The notes under the pieces were generated by a model. That model made no database searches. It was not told the DNA's origin and saw only the letters and a program-made list of their open reading frames with translations. The translations under genes were made by a program, and so were the position numbers. Below, piece after piece: positions 24,346 to 36,572 of a DNA stretch of 64,000 bases (position 1 is the stretch's first letter; each line of letters begins with the position of its first letter). Source of the DNA: Strongylocentrotus purpuratus (Eukaryota; Echinodermata; Echinoidea; Camarodonta; Strongylocentrotidae); NCBI RefSeq assembly GCF_000002235.5, contig NW_022145609.1:8687551-8751550 (forward strand). Reading direction: 5' to 3'.

Positions 24346-24673
24346 TTCTCAGGTCACACGTAAAATTATAGTCCCCACTTCGTCTCCGAGCACAGAAGAA
24401 CTTTCAGATCACAAAGGTAAAATAATTGTAACCATAACCCTAAAAAGGAGTCTGATATGAATATACCCTGTTTAATCAACAATGACCATGCAGTCTGATA
24501 AAAAAGTCAATCATATTCAAACATCATAAAACAAATATTACCCAGTAATAGGTTTTGTAAAACAATAAAAAGAATATTTCATTTAAGATTATGTGACTCT
24601 CTTCCACATTCAACCTAGCATTTTGTAATTCTGCACAACATTCTTGAGTATAGCTCCTTTCCTTGAAAAGTAT

Positions 24674-27600
24674 TTAAAGAGCATCCATAACCCATAGACC
24701 ACTTTCTAGAATGTGATTAAACTCTTGTCTAAACTCTATATAGTCATCATAGGTGGATGACAATTCTATCACGTTACCACAAGTGTGGCCAATGGGCCTC
24801 CTCTGGAGACCATCCAAGGAACAGAATGTAACCCTGATATCTGAGTTACAGAGAATATCTAATCCTGTACAGTACCTAAGGAATCTTCTCAGCATGCCTT
24901 GGTTTAATGACCGCAAGTACTTCTTCAGGTACGTTGATACCGCCCGCTCATTGGGTGAGAGATCCCTTGAGAACTCCAACTTGTCAATCACTTTTTTCGA
25001 TGTCGGATGCAGTGAAGCATATATTTCACTTAAGCTTTCCTGGGTCAGCTCATTCTGAAGGTTTTGAAGGACTGGTCTCATGCAGTCAGCAATGTACATT
25101 GGCTTTTGGATGATTTCCTTATGGCCCAACTCTGAAAGGAGACAGCTGAAGTTTTCGTTTGTTGGTACCTTTCGACAATCATAGCCACTCAGGATATCAA
25201 TGAGCTCTTCAATGTCTTCGGGGAAATTACTAAGTGCTGATTTCACGACTTCCTTTTCTGATTCTGGGAGCAAACTTAGGAAGGCCTCCACCATGTCACC
25301 ATTACAGAACGTGGATCCCCAGATTGCATTAACCATAAAGTCTTGTGTCAACCTGATGGGAAAGTACTTGTGGTCCCACCAGCCTTTTGTGATGATGCGT
25401 CCTAGTGTCTGCCATTCTTTCTCCCCATAATCATGTCTCAAGACAGGTATCCTTGAAGAGTCTCCACTTGTCATCTGTTCATACACCTCATCCCAAAATT
25501 GGGTTATGGCATCCTTATATACTCCGTTACCCTGGCCCTTCTCTAGATTCCCATCATGGAGAATCATATGGACAGCAATATTAGCCTTCAGTATGCTTTC
25601 GTCCGAAAAAGCATTCATCATATCTGTTATTAAATAACTTCTTCGAATGAGGAGAACTTCAAATTGTGTTTGGTTAGTTGGAAAGTCATTTGTCTGTCCT
25701 TCAACCAGCTCTACATATACAGTTGGAAAGTCATTCATCTGATCTTCAGCCATAGGAATCTGCTGGTCTGCTTGTTGTTCATGCTGATGTTCTTCATGCA
25801 CAAAGGTTGATGGCTCATCAGTAATGACTTCAGCCAATATCTGTTCAGCTGGCAATGAGTTAACTGGGTCCCTAATCGTGACATCGAGCTGTTCCTGCGT
25901 TGGAGTAGAGTGCGATGGCCCAAATGAAATAGTTGGTGAGTCTGCAAGTTCCTTCACTCCCGAAAATAAGTTGCTGGACTTGGTACTGTCATCTTCCAGA
26001 CAACATACAGATGAAGATGAAGAGTGGGTGCTTGTAGAATGTTCACCAGAATTTAGCAAAATTTCAGGCAAATCAGCTTCACTACTACTTGTATCATATT
26101 CATGATCCCTCACATGAACCGTCCTCCTCTTCTTGACCTTTGACTTGCCCTTTGACTTGCCCTTAGATTTGTCATGCTCCTGTACTTTGGACACTGTGCG
26201 CAGGTAAAACCTAAGGGTTGGCATTTTTGATCTGCTGTAGAGTTGTCCAACATCTCCTTCAAGAGGCTGCTGTCGAAAGTCCACTAAGGAGCATTCAAAG
26301 TTTTCTTTTTCCCCTTTAGCTGAAATGCCATCCGGGAAGAAGAGCTCTTCTACAATTTGTAGCAGTTCAGCAGGCTTGCATAGCTTAGACACAGACAGAG
26401 ATCTGATGCCTCCTCCGTTCGTCTTACGTACCTGCTTGTATCTGCCTAACATATGATCAAAGTCCATCCATCCGACATCTATTCTTCTGTCCAATCTTTC
26501 AGCATTTTTGTTCCCTAGCATTTTATGAGTTCTCCCATAGGAACAACTTGCAGAATCTTCATACCCAATACTATTTTCACCATCCTCCCTATCTCTTTTC
26601 ATCCCCAATTTCTGTCTAAGTTTACAGAGAAGCGAGTCTTTTTTGGAAGACTTTGATGAGCTGGTAGACACTTTCTGAGTGCTTTCTTCTGAAAATTTGC
26701 GCAGTGCTAGTCTATCCCCCAATAGTGGCACAAACTTCTTGAGCTCATCCTCATCCATCAATAGCAGAATGGAAGCAACAATCTGTAAATTACAAGAAGG
26801 TGAGAGAATACATATGAAAAAGAGCTAATTTTTTTCAGCAAAAAAGAGCAAAAGGCTAATTGAGGAAAGGCCAAAACAAAGAAGCATTCCATGTTAACCA
26901 TGTGCAAAATGAACGTCACTGACAAAGGTGGGCAAGATTTGTCCTGTGCTGTCTTTTATATTTACTTGATTGCTGCATGTGTTATACCGGTTAATAACTA
27001 CACACTGTCTCAAGAAATGCATTCAAACTATGTATTCAAAGAAACATATTATAAAATTTAAACATCAAAAAGCTTTACCTTTATGCTTTACAATTTCCTT
27101 AGCTATACCAGGGCTTGATATTAGCAGGCGCCCGGAACACATGGGCGCCTAAAATTCAGGTCTGGGAGCCCAAAAGTGAACAATTTCAATACAGAGCCCA
27201 ATACAAGGGGAGCCTGGGATTTAGATCTGGACCCTTAACCAAAAGAGTTAGTGTGGAGCCCTGGCTATACAAATGCAAATGTTTCATGTTTATTTCATGG
27301 ATAAGATATATCATACCACTCTGATAATAACTGCCCCCAATACAAGCCTTAGGACACTATTCCCGGGGGGGGGGGGGGCACTTCCATTACAAGGCGGACA
27401 CCATGCTCGTACAGAAAAGAACATTAAAAAGGGGTTGTTTTTCACAGACAATGTATGCGCATACAATGAAAAGGGTATCAAAATTGACAAAATCAGGGAA
27501 AAGGGTATACTTTTACAACAGCTAATTTACTTGTTTAGAGTGGGAAAACCTGACAAAATACTTGTTTGGGTATTCTGAGATGAAGTCTAATTACTTGTTT

Positions 27601-28585
27601 AGGGTCCATTTTGAAAGTTCATTTACAAGCATGGTGTCCAACTTGTAATGACAGAGCCCCCCCCCCCCCCCCCCCCCCCTGTAACAGTCGGCACTCCATA
27701 GTTTTGGGGCGCTAGCGCTTCATAAAAACAAACCAAGCATGCACATAAATGTTCGATGATTTACGAACAATGCTCGCCAAGGAAGCCATCAAACCTTGAG
27801 CTTTTCATCAGTTTAACGATATGGGAACAGTATAAGGCTGTAACTGTAACAAGATGTGCATCAAGTTGAAAGTAAATCGGTCTGTCTTTGATGTCAGCAC
27901 TCAGCAGGCACAGTGGTAAGCTTACATATAAGTGCCTCACTGTAATATGTTTATTCCATTATGATGTGTGGTTCATATTTTGAGCTGTGTTAAATTAATC
28001 TTATTATAAACCACAAACTTGTTATTCTCGGTGTGTAATCATCATTCTGGTGAAGTCACTTAACAGTATTATTATTTATACAATGTGCATGAAAGTTATT
28101 CCAAAGAAACAATACCTCAAGTACAGATACATAAATGGAAGTTTAGACGTTGTTCACGTTAAATGTCAATTTATTATACATGTATTTTGTACATCAAGAA
28201 GTTATTTTATTATACATGTATTTCGTACATCAAGTAGTTAATTGAACGATCATTGAAGTAATCGTTGAACACTGAAACGTTTATTTCTAAAAGATTGATA
28301 CCAAATGTAAATACCGTTATACTTATTATATGTATGTTTTGACTTTGTCATTTTCAGTTCTTACGGCTTTTGACAAGAATAAACGTCTACAAGAAGCATA
28401 GACTATACAAGCCAGTACTAGAGAACGTGTGCGTCGTTTTTTGTTCTTCATCTAAGTAAATACATCGGGCAGGCACACCCCCCCCCCCCGACTATTTCAA
28501 AAATTGATCTCACCTTTTCTTTTCTCATCTGTTCTATAACACTTCTGTCCATGCCTCTTTCCTCCATAAATGCATACAAATCCAT
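24674..28585 (-). CDS. SAM-like / HECT-type E3 ubiquitin ligase, transposon cargo
   Basis: Two coding exons on the minus strand, 28514-28585 and 24674-26782, join in phase (AAAAG|GTGAGA ... TTACAG|ATTGTT) into 726 residues. Residues 1-58 form a SAM-like domain split by the intron (MDLYAFMEERG, then FVPLLGDRLALRKF). Around 110-150 is a KQVRKTNGGGIRSL segment that I associate with transposon-linked HECT proteins. A basic patch and a long acidic Ser/Thr/Gln linker follow. The HECT-like region runs from about 400 to the end. Its C-lobe holds RPIGHTCGN with the presumed catalytic Cys692, 34 residues from the C-terminus as in true HECT ligases. HECT enzymes accept ubiquitin on that Cys before substrate transfer. 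The frame is intact. An acceptor at 28596, 10 nt before the ATG, implies an upstream leader exon. The substrate is unknown. Confidence 0.85.
27109..27263. mobile_element. hAT-like MITE with 7-bp target duplication
   Basis: The ends are CAGGGCT...AGCCCTG, typical of hAT elements. GCTATAC occurs directly on both sides (27102-27108 and 27264-27270). 155 bp, non-coding, within the HECT gene intron. Confidence 0.75.
27361..27680. mobile_element. MITE with G/C-tract termini
   Basis: A G-tract is followed by GGGCACTTCCATTACAAGG and CGGACACCATGCT. The right end mirrors this (AGCATGGTGTCCAACTTGT ... AGAGCCC then a C-tract). Inverted ends are about 32 bp plus the homopolymers; the body is about 320 bp with no gene. 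It lies in the HECT gene intron. The remainder of that intron to 28513 is AT-rich with no feature I recognise. Confidence 0.65.
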
Positions 28586-28740
28586 CTTGATAAACCTACA
28601 ATAAACAAAAAAAAGTGTTAATTAGACATTAATCTAATAGTCATGGAGGTGCTTGTAAAAATTAGATGATTATACATGTAGGCCTATGTTGCCAAGTTAT
28701 TCTATCAAATTACATAGAAATGTGTATTTCCAAATCAAGG

Positions 28741-29100
28741 TAATATATATATATATATATATATGCGAAAGAATGAGATAAGGGAACTGACGTAGTGCTT
28801 AATTCCTTTCTTTATTTTATACAAGCTTTCGGCCCCTGGCCTTCATCAAGTCTGTACAATCAAGAAATGACAAAAATAGACACCAAATGGAAAATGATAA
28901 ATAAACACAAACTAAGGTGAACAAGTGTTGTGTGGATGACAGCTGTAATGTCAAAAGAAACTAAGTACAGATATAGATAAACACAATAATAAACACAAAC
29001 TAAGGTGAACAAGTGTTGTGTGGATGACAGCTGTTATGTCAAGAGAAACTAAGTACAGATATGTCTATATATCTATCTACATTGCTTGAGTGTACTTTGA
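28741..29100. repeat. TA microsatellite and duplicated block, possible retroelement end
   Basis: A (TA)n run at 28743-28766 is followed by TACAAGCTTTCGGCCCCTGG and CCTTCATCAAGTC, a motif reminiscent of Penelope-like element ends; this is tentative. An 80-odd-bp block containing GGTGAACAAGTGTTGTGTGG is present twice in tandem (about 28907-28986 and 28988-29070). Confidence 0.4.
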
Positions 29101-29429
29101 GGACAAATAACATTTTTTTTATAGCTAGAAGATGGAGTTTTCAACTGGCTTGCTTCGCCCGCTCGCAAAATTTAAAAACGAAATATGGTTCATACTCTAA
29201 GTAAAGGTTCAAATCGCCTAAAGTTTTCATTCAAGTAATGAGGATGTACCTCTGTGATATTGTTTGAAAACATTTTTTTGTGGTTAACTGGCAGCAAAAA
29301 AAAACAGGTCCTACCCCCCCCCCCCCCCCTGCTTATTTAGTCTATCCTTCACGTTGGAACCTCCAAACCCTTTCCCCGCTCGGTCCTTTACTCCGCGGCC
29401 GAGGATATTCGGCATCACTCAACCCCCCA

Positions 29430-31231
29430 AAATGAAATTTTGCCTAAATGGTTAGGCCTATTAAAGGGATAGTCCACCCCAGGATTTTCTTTAGCTGACG
29501 ATATAGACCTAATAATACCATGAAGAATGATACAAGTCTCATTAAAATCCATGATCACATAACGAAGATATATCGACTTTTTTATCGAAAATCAGCCGCC
29601 CCCCAAATGCAAATGCGTTACATGGGCATGAAACGATTGTGACGTATGTTGCGAGCTGCCTTCTTATTTCGGAGACATTCACTTTCGCTTTCACTTTCAT
29701 TCATGATTCGTCGTGTCAGTGCGATAACAGTGTACCGCGAGCGAAAGTGAATGTCTGCGAAATAAGAAGGCAGCTCGCAACATACGTCACAATTTCGATA
29801 CTATCGGTTATTTTTTGGCGATCGTTTTTTGCCCATGTAACGCATTTGCATTGGGGGGCGGCTGATTTTCGATAAAAAAGTCGATATATCTTCGTTATGT
29901 GATCATGGATTTTAATGAGACTTGTATCATTCTTCATGGTATTATTAGGTCTATATCGTCAGCTAAAAAAAATCCTGGGGTGGACTTTCCCTTTAAACAA
30001 AGTGATAAGTTGCCTAAGTGGATATTAGCCAAAGTGGGTATAGCCCAAATGTGAATTAGACATAAAGGTAATGAGAAAAAAATGAATAATAGACAAAATG
30101 ATGATTAGACGAATCAAATATTAGACAAGCTGGTGACTAGACAAACTGGCAAACAGACTAAGTGGTGTTAGACCAAGTGTATTAGACAAAATGGGCTTAG
30201 CGTAATTGACAATTAGACGAAATGGTAAATAGGCTAAGTGGCAATTAGACCAAAGGGTTTTTAGACGAACTGGTTGTAGAAAAAATGGGATTGGACCATT
30301 TGAGATGAGACAGAACGGGCATCAGACAAACTGGGTGTAGAACAAGTGGCAATTAACCAGTGAAAGATACATGTCACGTGAGTCATACCATGTCATGATG
30401 GCAAAGAAATAGGGCAATTTACATAGACATAATATACGTACACCAGGAGATTAGGGCCTATACCATGCCCACCGAAAATGACAGGTACAAAATTTCAGGA
30501 CATAGGGCAAAATGTTCTGATAGCCGACAAACAATAGTATGTGAATTAGACAAAATGGACATGAGACTAAATGGGGATTAGACAAAACGGGCATTGGAAC
30601 AAATGGACATTAGACCAAATGATCATTAGATTCATTGGCATTAGATTGAATGGACAGACCAATTAGACGTTAGACTGAATGGTCATTAGACCAAATGGAA
30701 ATCAGACCACATTAGACCAAATGGTCTTAGAGTTTAGACCAAATGGCCATTAGACCAAATGTACTTTAGACTAAATGGAACGTAGACTAACTGGTCAGTA
30801 GACTAATTGATAAGTAGCCTAACTGGTTATTACTTTAGACAAAATGAAACTTTGCCTAAATGGTTATTAGACAAAGTGATAAATTGCCTTTTTTGGATAT
30901 TAGCCAAAGTTGGTAGGCCTAGGCCTATAGCCCAAATGTGAATTAGACATAAAGGTAATTAGACAAAATGATGATTAGACGAATCAAATATTAGACAAGC
31001 TGGTGACTAGACAAACTGGCAAACAGACTAAATGGTGTTAGACCAAGTGTATTAGACAAAATGGGCTTAGCGTAATTGACAATTAGACAAAATGGTAAAT
31101 AGGCTAAGTGGCAATTATACCAAAGGGTTATTAGACAAACTGGTTGTACACAAAATGGGATTAGACCATGTGGGATGAGACCAAACGGGCATTAGACAAA
31201 CTGGGTGTAGACCAATCGGCAATTTACCTGT
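29430..31231. repeat. TAGACAAAATGG-type minisatellite with higher-order duplication
   Basis: Over 1.2 kb of loosely tandem units of 14-20 bp built on ATTAGACYAAATGG. A block at about 30003-30360 is repeated at about 30870-31231 in the same order with few changes, giving a higher-order repeat of roughly 0.87 kb. The array is interrupted by the foldback element at 29465-29992. Confidence 0.85.
29465..29992. mobile_element. Foldback MITE flanked by TTAA (Kolobok/piggyBac-type target)
   Basis: The left arm (AGGGATAGTCCACCCCAGG...) is repeated inverted at the right end (...CCTGGGGTGGACTTTCCCT). The arms are over 200 bp with high identity around a short centre. TTAA occurs on both sides (29461-29464 and 29993-29996). 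Open frames found here are the two arms reading the same sequence. Confidence 0.85.
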
Positions 31232-31529
31232 GATACATATACAAACTATTACTAAGTTTGAAGACCATAATGTCAAACCCCATGCGTAATATAATAGCTG
31301 CTCCATTCATTAACCCTTAATACTAGTCCTAGCACGTTTTAGCCGACCCGGTTCTTAAAGACCAGACTTAAGCACCACATGCTTTGGCCTTGAAATATTG
31401 TGCCTTAGCCCCCCATATTGACGATGGAAGCTAGATTTTTAAATGTTGACATTGTTTTGGAATTTCACTACTGAACTTAGATCATATAGATGTGGTCACC
31501 GTCAGTGACTTTTTCTCTGTGTGTAATGC

Positions 31530-31895
31530 AGGCGCGCCGGAAGCAATTCTGGATTGGGGGGGGGGGGGCAAACATCCCAGGGGGCTCCTTTTTTGAAGGG
31601 GAGGGGGCTCAGTGGCATACACAGGGGGGCGATACGACGCGTAAAAAATTTCAAAGAAACTCGAAAGCGAGGGAGCGAAGCGAATGAGCTGGTTACGAGC
31701 ACAGGTATAAATTACACATAATTATAATCTTTTATTTTGTGAGCAAGCAAAGGGAGCGAGCGAAAATAAAACATTTTTCGAAGTTATATACATTTTCTTT
31801 CCAACTCTTCTCCTCTTTCTTCCTCTTCCCTTTTTTGGGGGGAAGGGGCTTTTTTTTTTTTGGGGGGGGGGGGGTGAAAATGCATTTTGCCCCCC

Positions 31896-31938
<43 letters not shown>

Positions 31939-31954
31939 TCCGGTTCCGGCGCCT
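31530..31954. mobile_element. Non-autonomous element with G- and C-tracts
   Basis: The left end is AGGCGCGCCGGAAGC and the right end CGGTTCCGGCGCCT, imperfect inverses. Inside are a run of 13 G near 31556, two G-runs near 31840-31874 and a C-run of about 48 (31888-31935, one A near its start). No protein. The flanks at 31232-31529 and 31955-32383 show nothing I recognise. Confidence 0.5.
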
Positions 31955-32383
31955 ATGATGTGATGTGTTGATTTGCATATGTGTTTTGATACTTAAGTGC
32001 CCTCGCGTGTGAAAATGTGAAATTATTATTTGCGGTCGAATGACGTGCACTTTATCCAGTTTGATGGAAATATCGCTAAAAAATCAGAGTTATTTTGTTG
32101 TTTTTGTTGCTGTTCCTATTTTCTCAAGTCAAGAGGAGCAACAAAACTGAGTGATCCATTTGCTATTGTTGCTGTTGCTTTTTTTTTTCTTTTTTTTTTT
32201 TAAGAGAGTAGATCTAGACCTAATAAAACTCGTTTGGTAAGGTTTTAGGGATTTTGTTTTGCAGTTGAAGAATAAATGAAGTAATATGCAGTTCCCAGAC
32301 CCAGTGCGATCTGATAATTAAAATTTGCACGAAATAGCATTAGCAGCAGAGACCATCCAGAGTCATGAGACCCTCTAGCATAA

Positions 32384-33705
32384 CCCATAGGAAAGAAATG
32401 AGCCTGCCGCATACTCCTGCGGCAGACTTGCCGCAGATCTGCAGCAGACCTGCCGCAGACAGTCATCTTTTTCACATGCAAATTAGTTTTGCCGCAGACT
32501 TGCCGCAGACTTGCCGCATACTCTTTCAGTATGATGAAGAGTCTGCGGCAGGTCTGCCGCAGACTTGCCGCAGACTTGCCGCATACTCTTTCAGTATGAT
32601 GAAGAGTCTGCGGCAGGTCTGCCGCAGACTTGCCGCAGACTTGCCGCATACTCTTTCAGTATGATGAAGAGTCTGCGGCAGGTCTGCCGCAGACTCTTCG
32701 TCATGAATATTCATATCTCACATAGACCTGCGGCAGACCTGCCGCATACTCTTTCATATCCAGTACGTGGCATTAAAGTATGCATGTAGAAGAACCAGTG
32801 ATAAACTGATTGATACTTCATAATCGATATTGGCAATATCGATATTACCAATTAGGTAATACCAATATATATCGTTATTACCAATTAGGTATATTCTATT
32901 CTCAATTGTATTAACTTCATCACATTGATCATTTGAAGTGTATTCAAGAGTAACATTTAAAGTGACACAGGCTCGTACACATATATATACTAAATATGTA
33001 TATTGTTTCTTGGTTAGTAATCATAGTTTCTTGGTTAGTAATCAATATATCTATTGCTTAAACGTGAATGTAATTGTAACATGATCAGACAAAATAATCT
33101 ATTGGTTAATAATGGCAAAAGGAAAATAGAAATCACAAAAATGATGTGCATTAATTGTCTTAATTTGCTTAACAAATCATGATAAATGTATTTTTCTGTC
33201 ACACGTGTAAAGTAATAATGAATATGCATGAGATGATTGGTTTCAATTGGCCCTATTAGACTTTAATGGGATTTCCTGTGGCAGACCTGCCACAGACTGT
33301 TCCTGTGGCGTACTGATCTGCCGCAGACTGTTCCTGTGGCATACTAGTATGCGGCAAGTCTGCAGCAAAGTTTCATCCTGCCGCAGATCTGCCGCAGACT
33401 GTTCCTGTGGCATACTAGTATGCAGCAAGTCTGGAGCAAAGTTTCATCCTGCCGCAGATCTGCCGCAGACTGTTCCTGTGGCATACTAGTATGCGGCAAG
33501 TCTGCAGCAAAATTTCATCCTGCCGCAGATCTGCCGCAGACTGTTCCTGTGGCATACTGGTATGCGGCAAGTCTGCAGCAAAATTTCTTTCTGCCGCATA
33601 CTTCGGCATACTCTTTGCCGCAGACTAAAAGTCTGCGGCAGGTCTGCGGCAGATCTGCGGCAGGTCTGCGGCAGGTCTGCGGCATACTTTTCACTTTCCT
33701 ATGGG
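32384..33705. mobile_element. Candidate 1.3-kb element filled with CTGCCGCAGA repeats
   Basis: 12-bp inverted ends CCCATAGGAAAG (32384-32395) and CTTTCCTATGGG (33694-33705). Just inside both are dense arrays of CTGCCGCAGA and its complement TCTGCGGCAG. The left array (32404-32750) contains three copies of a ~65-bp unit with CTCTTTCAGTATGATGAAGA. The right array (33280-33690) contains four copies of a ~71-bp unit with GTTCCTGTGGCATACTAGTA. The AT-rich middle (32790-33270) has no gene. I found no clear target duplication. Confidence 0.6.
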
Positions 33706-33794
33706 AATAGGGCCCTATTCCACAAGGGGTGTCTTGCAATCGGACTAAGTTAGGTCTCCATACAGTCAGTACACACACAAAAAAAATCAATATA

Positions 33795-34630
33795 GATCTA
33801 GAGCTAGACCCTGGCCTAGACTATATTTCATTCGGCGATAGTCTACAGTGTAGATCTAAAAGTAATAGACCTAGACTCTAACTATTAGAGCTACAGACTA
33901 GACCCTATATCTGCTCCACTGAGACTAGATTCTACATCTGGCTTCGCCGTATTCTTCTCGAAGAGAGCTAAAAAATAAAATGTTCAAAGACTCATCCAAC
34001 CAGACGGATTTTTTTCTGATTAGGTCCAGATCTAATGAAGTTAGACCCCAGCCTAGGTCTAGTCTAGTCTATTTAGATCTAGAGTCTACATCTTAGTTGC
34101 TGTTACTAGTGTCACTGATAGTGTTAGACCCCAGTCCCCTATCTTATCTAATTCAGTAGACATAGACCTAGATCTAGTCTAGATTCTAGAGCTACAGTCC
34201 TACTCCTAGTTAGTCCTAACGTTAGTCCCCTAAAAGGCTAAAGTTTGGGGGACTAACTTTAAGTTTAGGGAACTAACGTTAGGACTAACGTTAGATCATC
34301 TAGGTCTAGAATCTAGACTAGATCTAGACCTCTCTAGGTCTATTTCTACGCCTGAATTAGATAAGAATTAAGATAGGTCTAGGGTCTAGATCTAACGTTA
34401 ACTGTTAGGGGACCGGGGTCTAACACTAACAGTAGGCCCTAACTTGTTAGATCGAACTGTTTTGAAAAAATACATTTTAAAGAGGGAACAGGTAGACCCT
34501 AATTCCGTTTGTATTATTCCAATGTCAACTAGCCTAGGTCTAGATCTACATGCAGTTGAATTTGATTGAAATGTAAACTAACTGTTAGTGTTAGACTAAC
34601 TCACACTCACAGTAGATCTAGATAGATAGG
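33795..34630. repeat. CTAGATCT/TCTAGA-rich satellite-like DNA, left part
   Basis: Dense overlapping AGATCT, TCTAGA, CCTAGG and GACCTAG hexamers, plus an inverted pair around 34206-34295 (CCTAACGTTAGT and its complement). The same composition resumes at 41976, so the gypsy element split one block. Confidence 0.7.
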
Positions 34631-34633
34631 CTA

Positions 34634-36424
34634 TGTAGCGACAAATGTTACAGTGCATTCATTTATAATTCACTGGTATACATATTGTGTTTTTAATCCA
34701 AAATGGCCGCTTTAGAAGTCATTGAGAGTTCGAGGATTTGGTATTACGCCATGTCCTCAGAACTGGTTTTAACTCGATTTATTATATAACGATGTTTATT
34801 CATTAGTATTTTGATCACATGACCAATTAACATAGATGTACGCGTATTTATTCATAAGTATTTTGATCACGTGCTTAATTAACATACATGTGCGCGTGTT
34901 TTGAACCAATCGCGCTGTAGTTGATTGGCGCTCTTCTGATTTTCCTGTGCGGGAATCAGTGAGCTGTTTTAATATTGGTATACACACATGCTGTTATTGT
35001 GTTGATATTTGTACCTAGAAAATTGTATCCAACGAGGATTGAACTGCTACGTCCCCGGACCATTCCCGGTGGACGTGCTCACCTATTTACATCTTGTACG
35101 TTTTGCAAGATATATTTTGACTCTCTCGATGTTCAACATTGACGACACTTTAATTCACCAGCAGTGAGAATAGAACATTTAATATGATCTAACGTTTTTC
35201 TCACCTGCATTATTGTTTGACAACCTTTTATCATCGACTTCATATATATTGTCTCGACATTTGATTCTTCGACCTGCATCGCAAGTCACTGAAGTTGATC
35301 TATTGACATTGACTGCATCATCATTGTATTCATCTGTTAACTGATTCATCACCGTTGTCTTCATCATCGCTGTCTTCACCAGCGTCGTCTTCATCGTCGA
35401 CTTCATCATCGCTGTCTTCACCAGCGTCGTCTTCATCATTGTTGTCATCATCGTTGTCTTCAACATCGTCTTCATCATCGTGGTATTCACCTAGCGTCGA
35501 TCATCGTCTGCATATCCTACGCGATCGACAACCAGCTCGTCGACCACTGTTTTCGACTAGCTAGTTTCTACATCTACCTAGAACTTGAAGAAGATCTACT
35601 TTGAATTCAACTCCAATGACTCACGTAACGTTAATTATATTGTGATTTATGCTTTGCATTGTTTATCATTGTGAGGCCTTATTTTGACTGACTGAGTGCC
35701 TGTTGTTGAGTGCGTACGCTTACTAACACATATTTTACATGTTTATAATTGCACTAGTTCTAGGCCTATGCCTGGTCTACTGATCTAGATCTGCTATAGT
35801 CTAGATCCACCGATATATTGTTGTATTCTCGTGTTGTGCATTCCGTACACATACACAAGTAGAGATTTGTTTAGCGGTTTCTTGAACCACAATATTTCGT
35901 GCCTATGTAAGTAAATCTAAACGCTGTCTAGCTTAGATTTGAGTAGTATTTTCTTGACTGTTATTATTCATGCAGTGGGAATGATATTTAACTGACTTGT
36001 TTTAGTACTGTTTTGAGTTGTACTGAACAGCTAGACTCCTGATATTTCGAGACTTGTATTCAGCGGTAATCATTAATACCATAGTGACTAAGTTGAGTCT
36101 CCTTTACATTAATGTGCTGTTGGAAGTTATCTATGTTTGATTATTAATAGTAACTACCAAGGGCCTAGTGATAGTTTAATTGTCTGTCACTGTTGAGATA
36201 GACAGAAGAGGTTTCTGATAATTCTGTAATCATTGTATCTTATGTGAAATTATAGAATATAGAACCAGTTTTTAACCATAATCAATTTGTCTGGATGTGA
36301 TCATTTATTAAGTGTTTTCTTGTCTGGAGGGATACTGCTTTTTAGTAGTTTAATTAAAAAAGGGAATTATGTGGGATTACTAGTTAACACGCAACATAGT
36401 CCATACCCCATGTAGTTTTCTAAA
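34634..36424 (+). repeat. 5' LTR
   Basis: 1791 bp, starting TGTAGCGACAAATG. It holds a TATA-like TTATATAACG at about 34789-34798, an AAAATGGCCGC motif at about 34701, and a CTTCATCATCG-type short tandem array (about 35343-35490). Reading frames across that array (Met/Thr/Lys or Ser repeats) are low complexity. Confidence 0.92.
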
Positions 36425-36425
36425 T

Positions 36426-36443
36426 TGGTGACCCCGACGTGAT
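36426..36443 (+). other. Primer-binding site for tRNA-Trp
   Basis: TGGTGACCCCGACGTGAT is complementary to the 3' end of animal tRNA-Trp including CCA. It starts two bases after the 5' LTR. The match is from my knowledge of the tRNA-Trp acceptor and T arm. Confidence 0.85.
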
Positions 36444-36572
36444 CCCCCTGAGATAAGAAACATTTAGTTAGATTACCTTTGCTTATTAATATTTTTTTTT
36501 ACCATTAGATAATCACATTTCTTACTGATACATTGAATTTAGTTGTGTGAACAGTGGGCGTGGCGCGGCGTC

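Larger units (their letters stand above)
20229..24673. other. Non-coding interior of giant element between the two genes
   Basis: AT-rich; I found no credible protein. It contains short G and C tracts (21172-21182, 22689-22700), a TA-flanked MITE (21664-21847) and the approximately 0.7-kb triplication (22641-24345). The 3' ends of transposase and HECT genes face each other across it. Confidence 0.6.

Noticed and set aside
24351..24417. Exon-like plus-strand segment (acceptor TTTCTCAG, donor GTAAAA, open frame)
   Set aside because: Only 67 bp, no recognised protein and no partner exons; probably chance.
35179..35490. Met/Thr/Lys-rich antisense frame, repeated at 40711-41037
   Set aside because: It is the CTTCATC short tandem array within each LTR.
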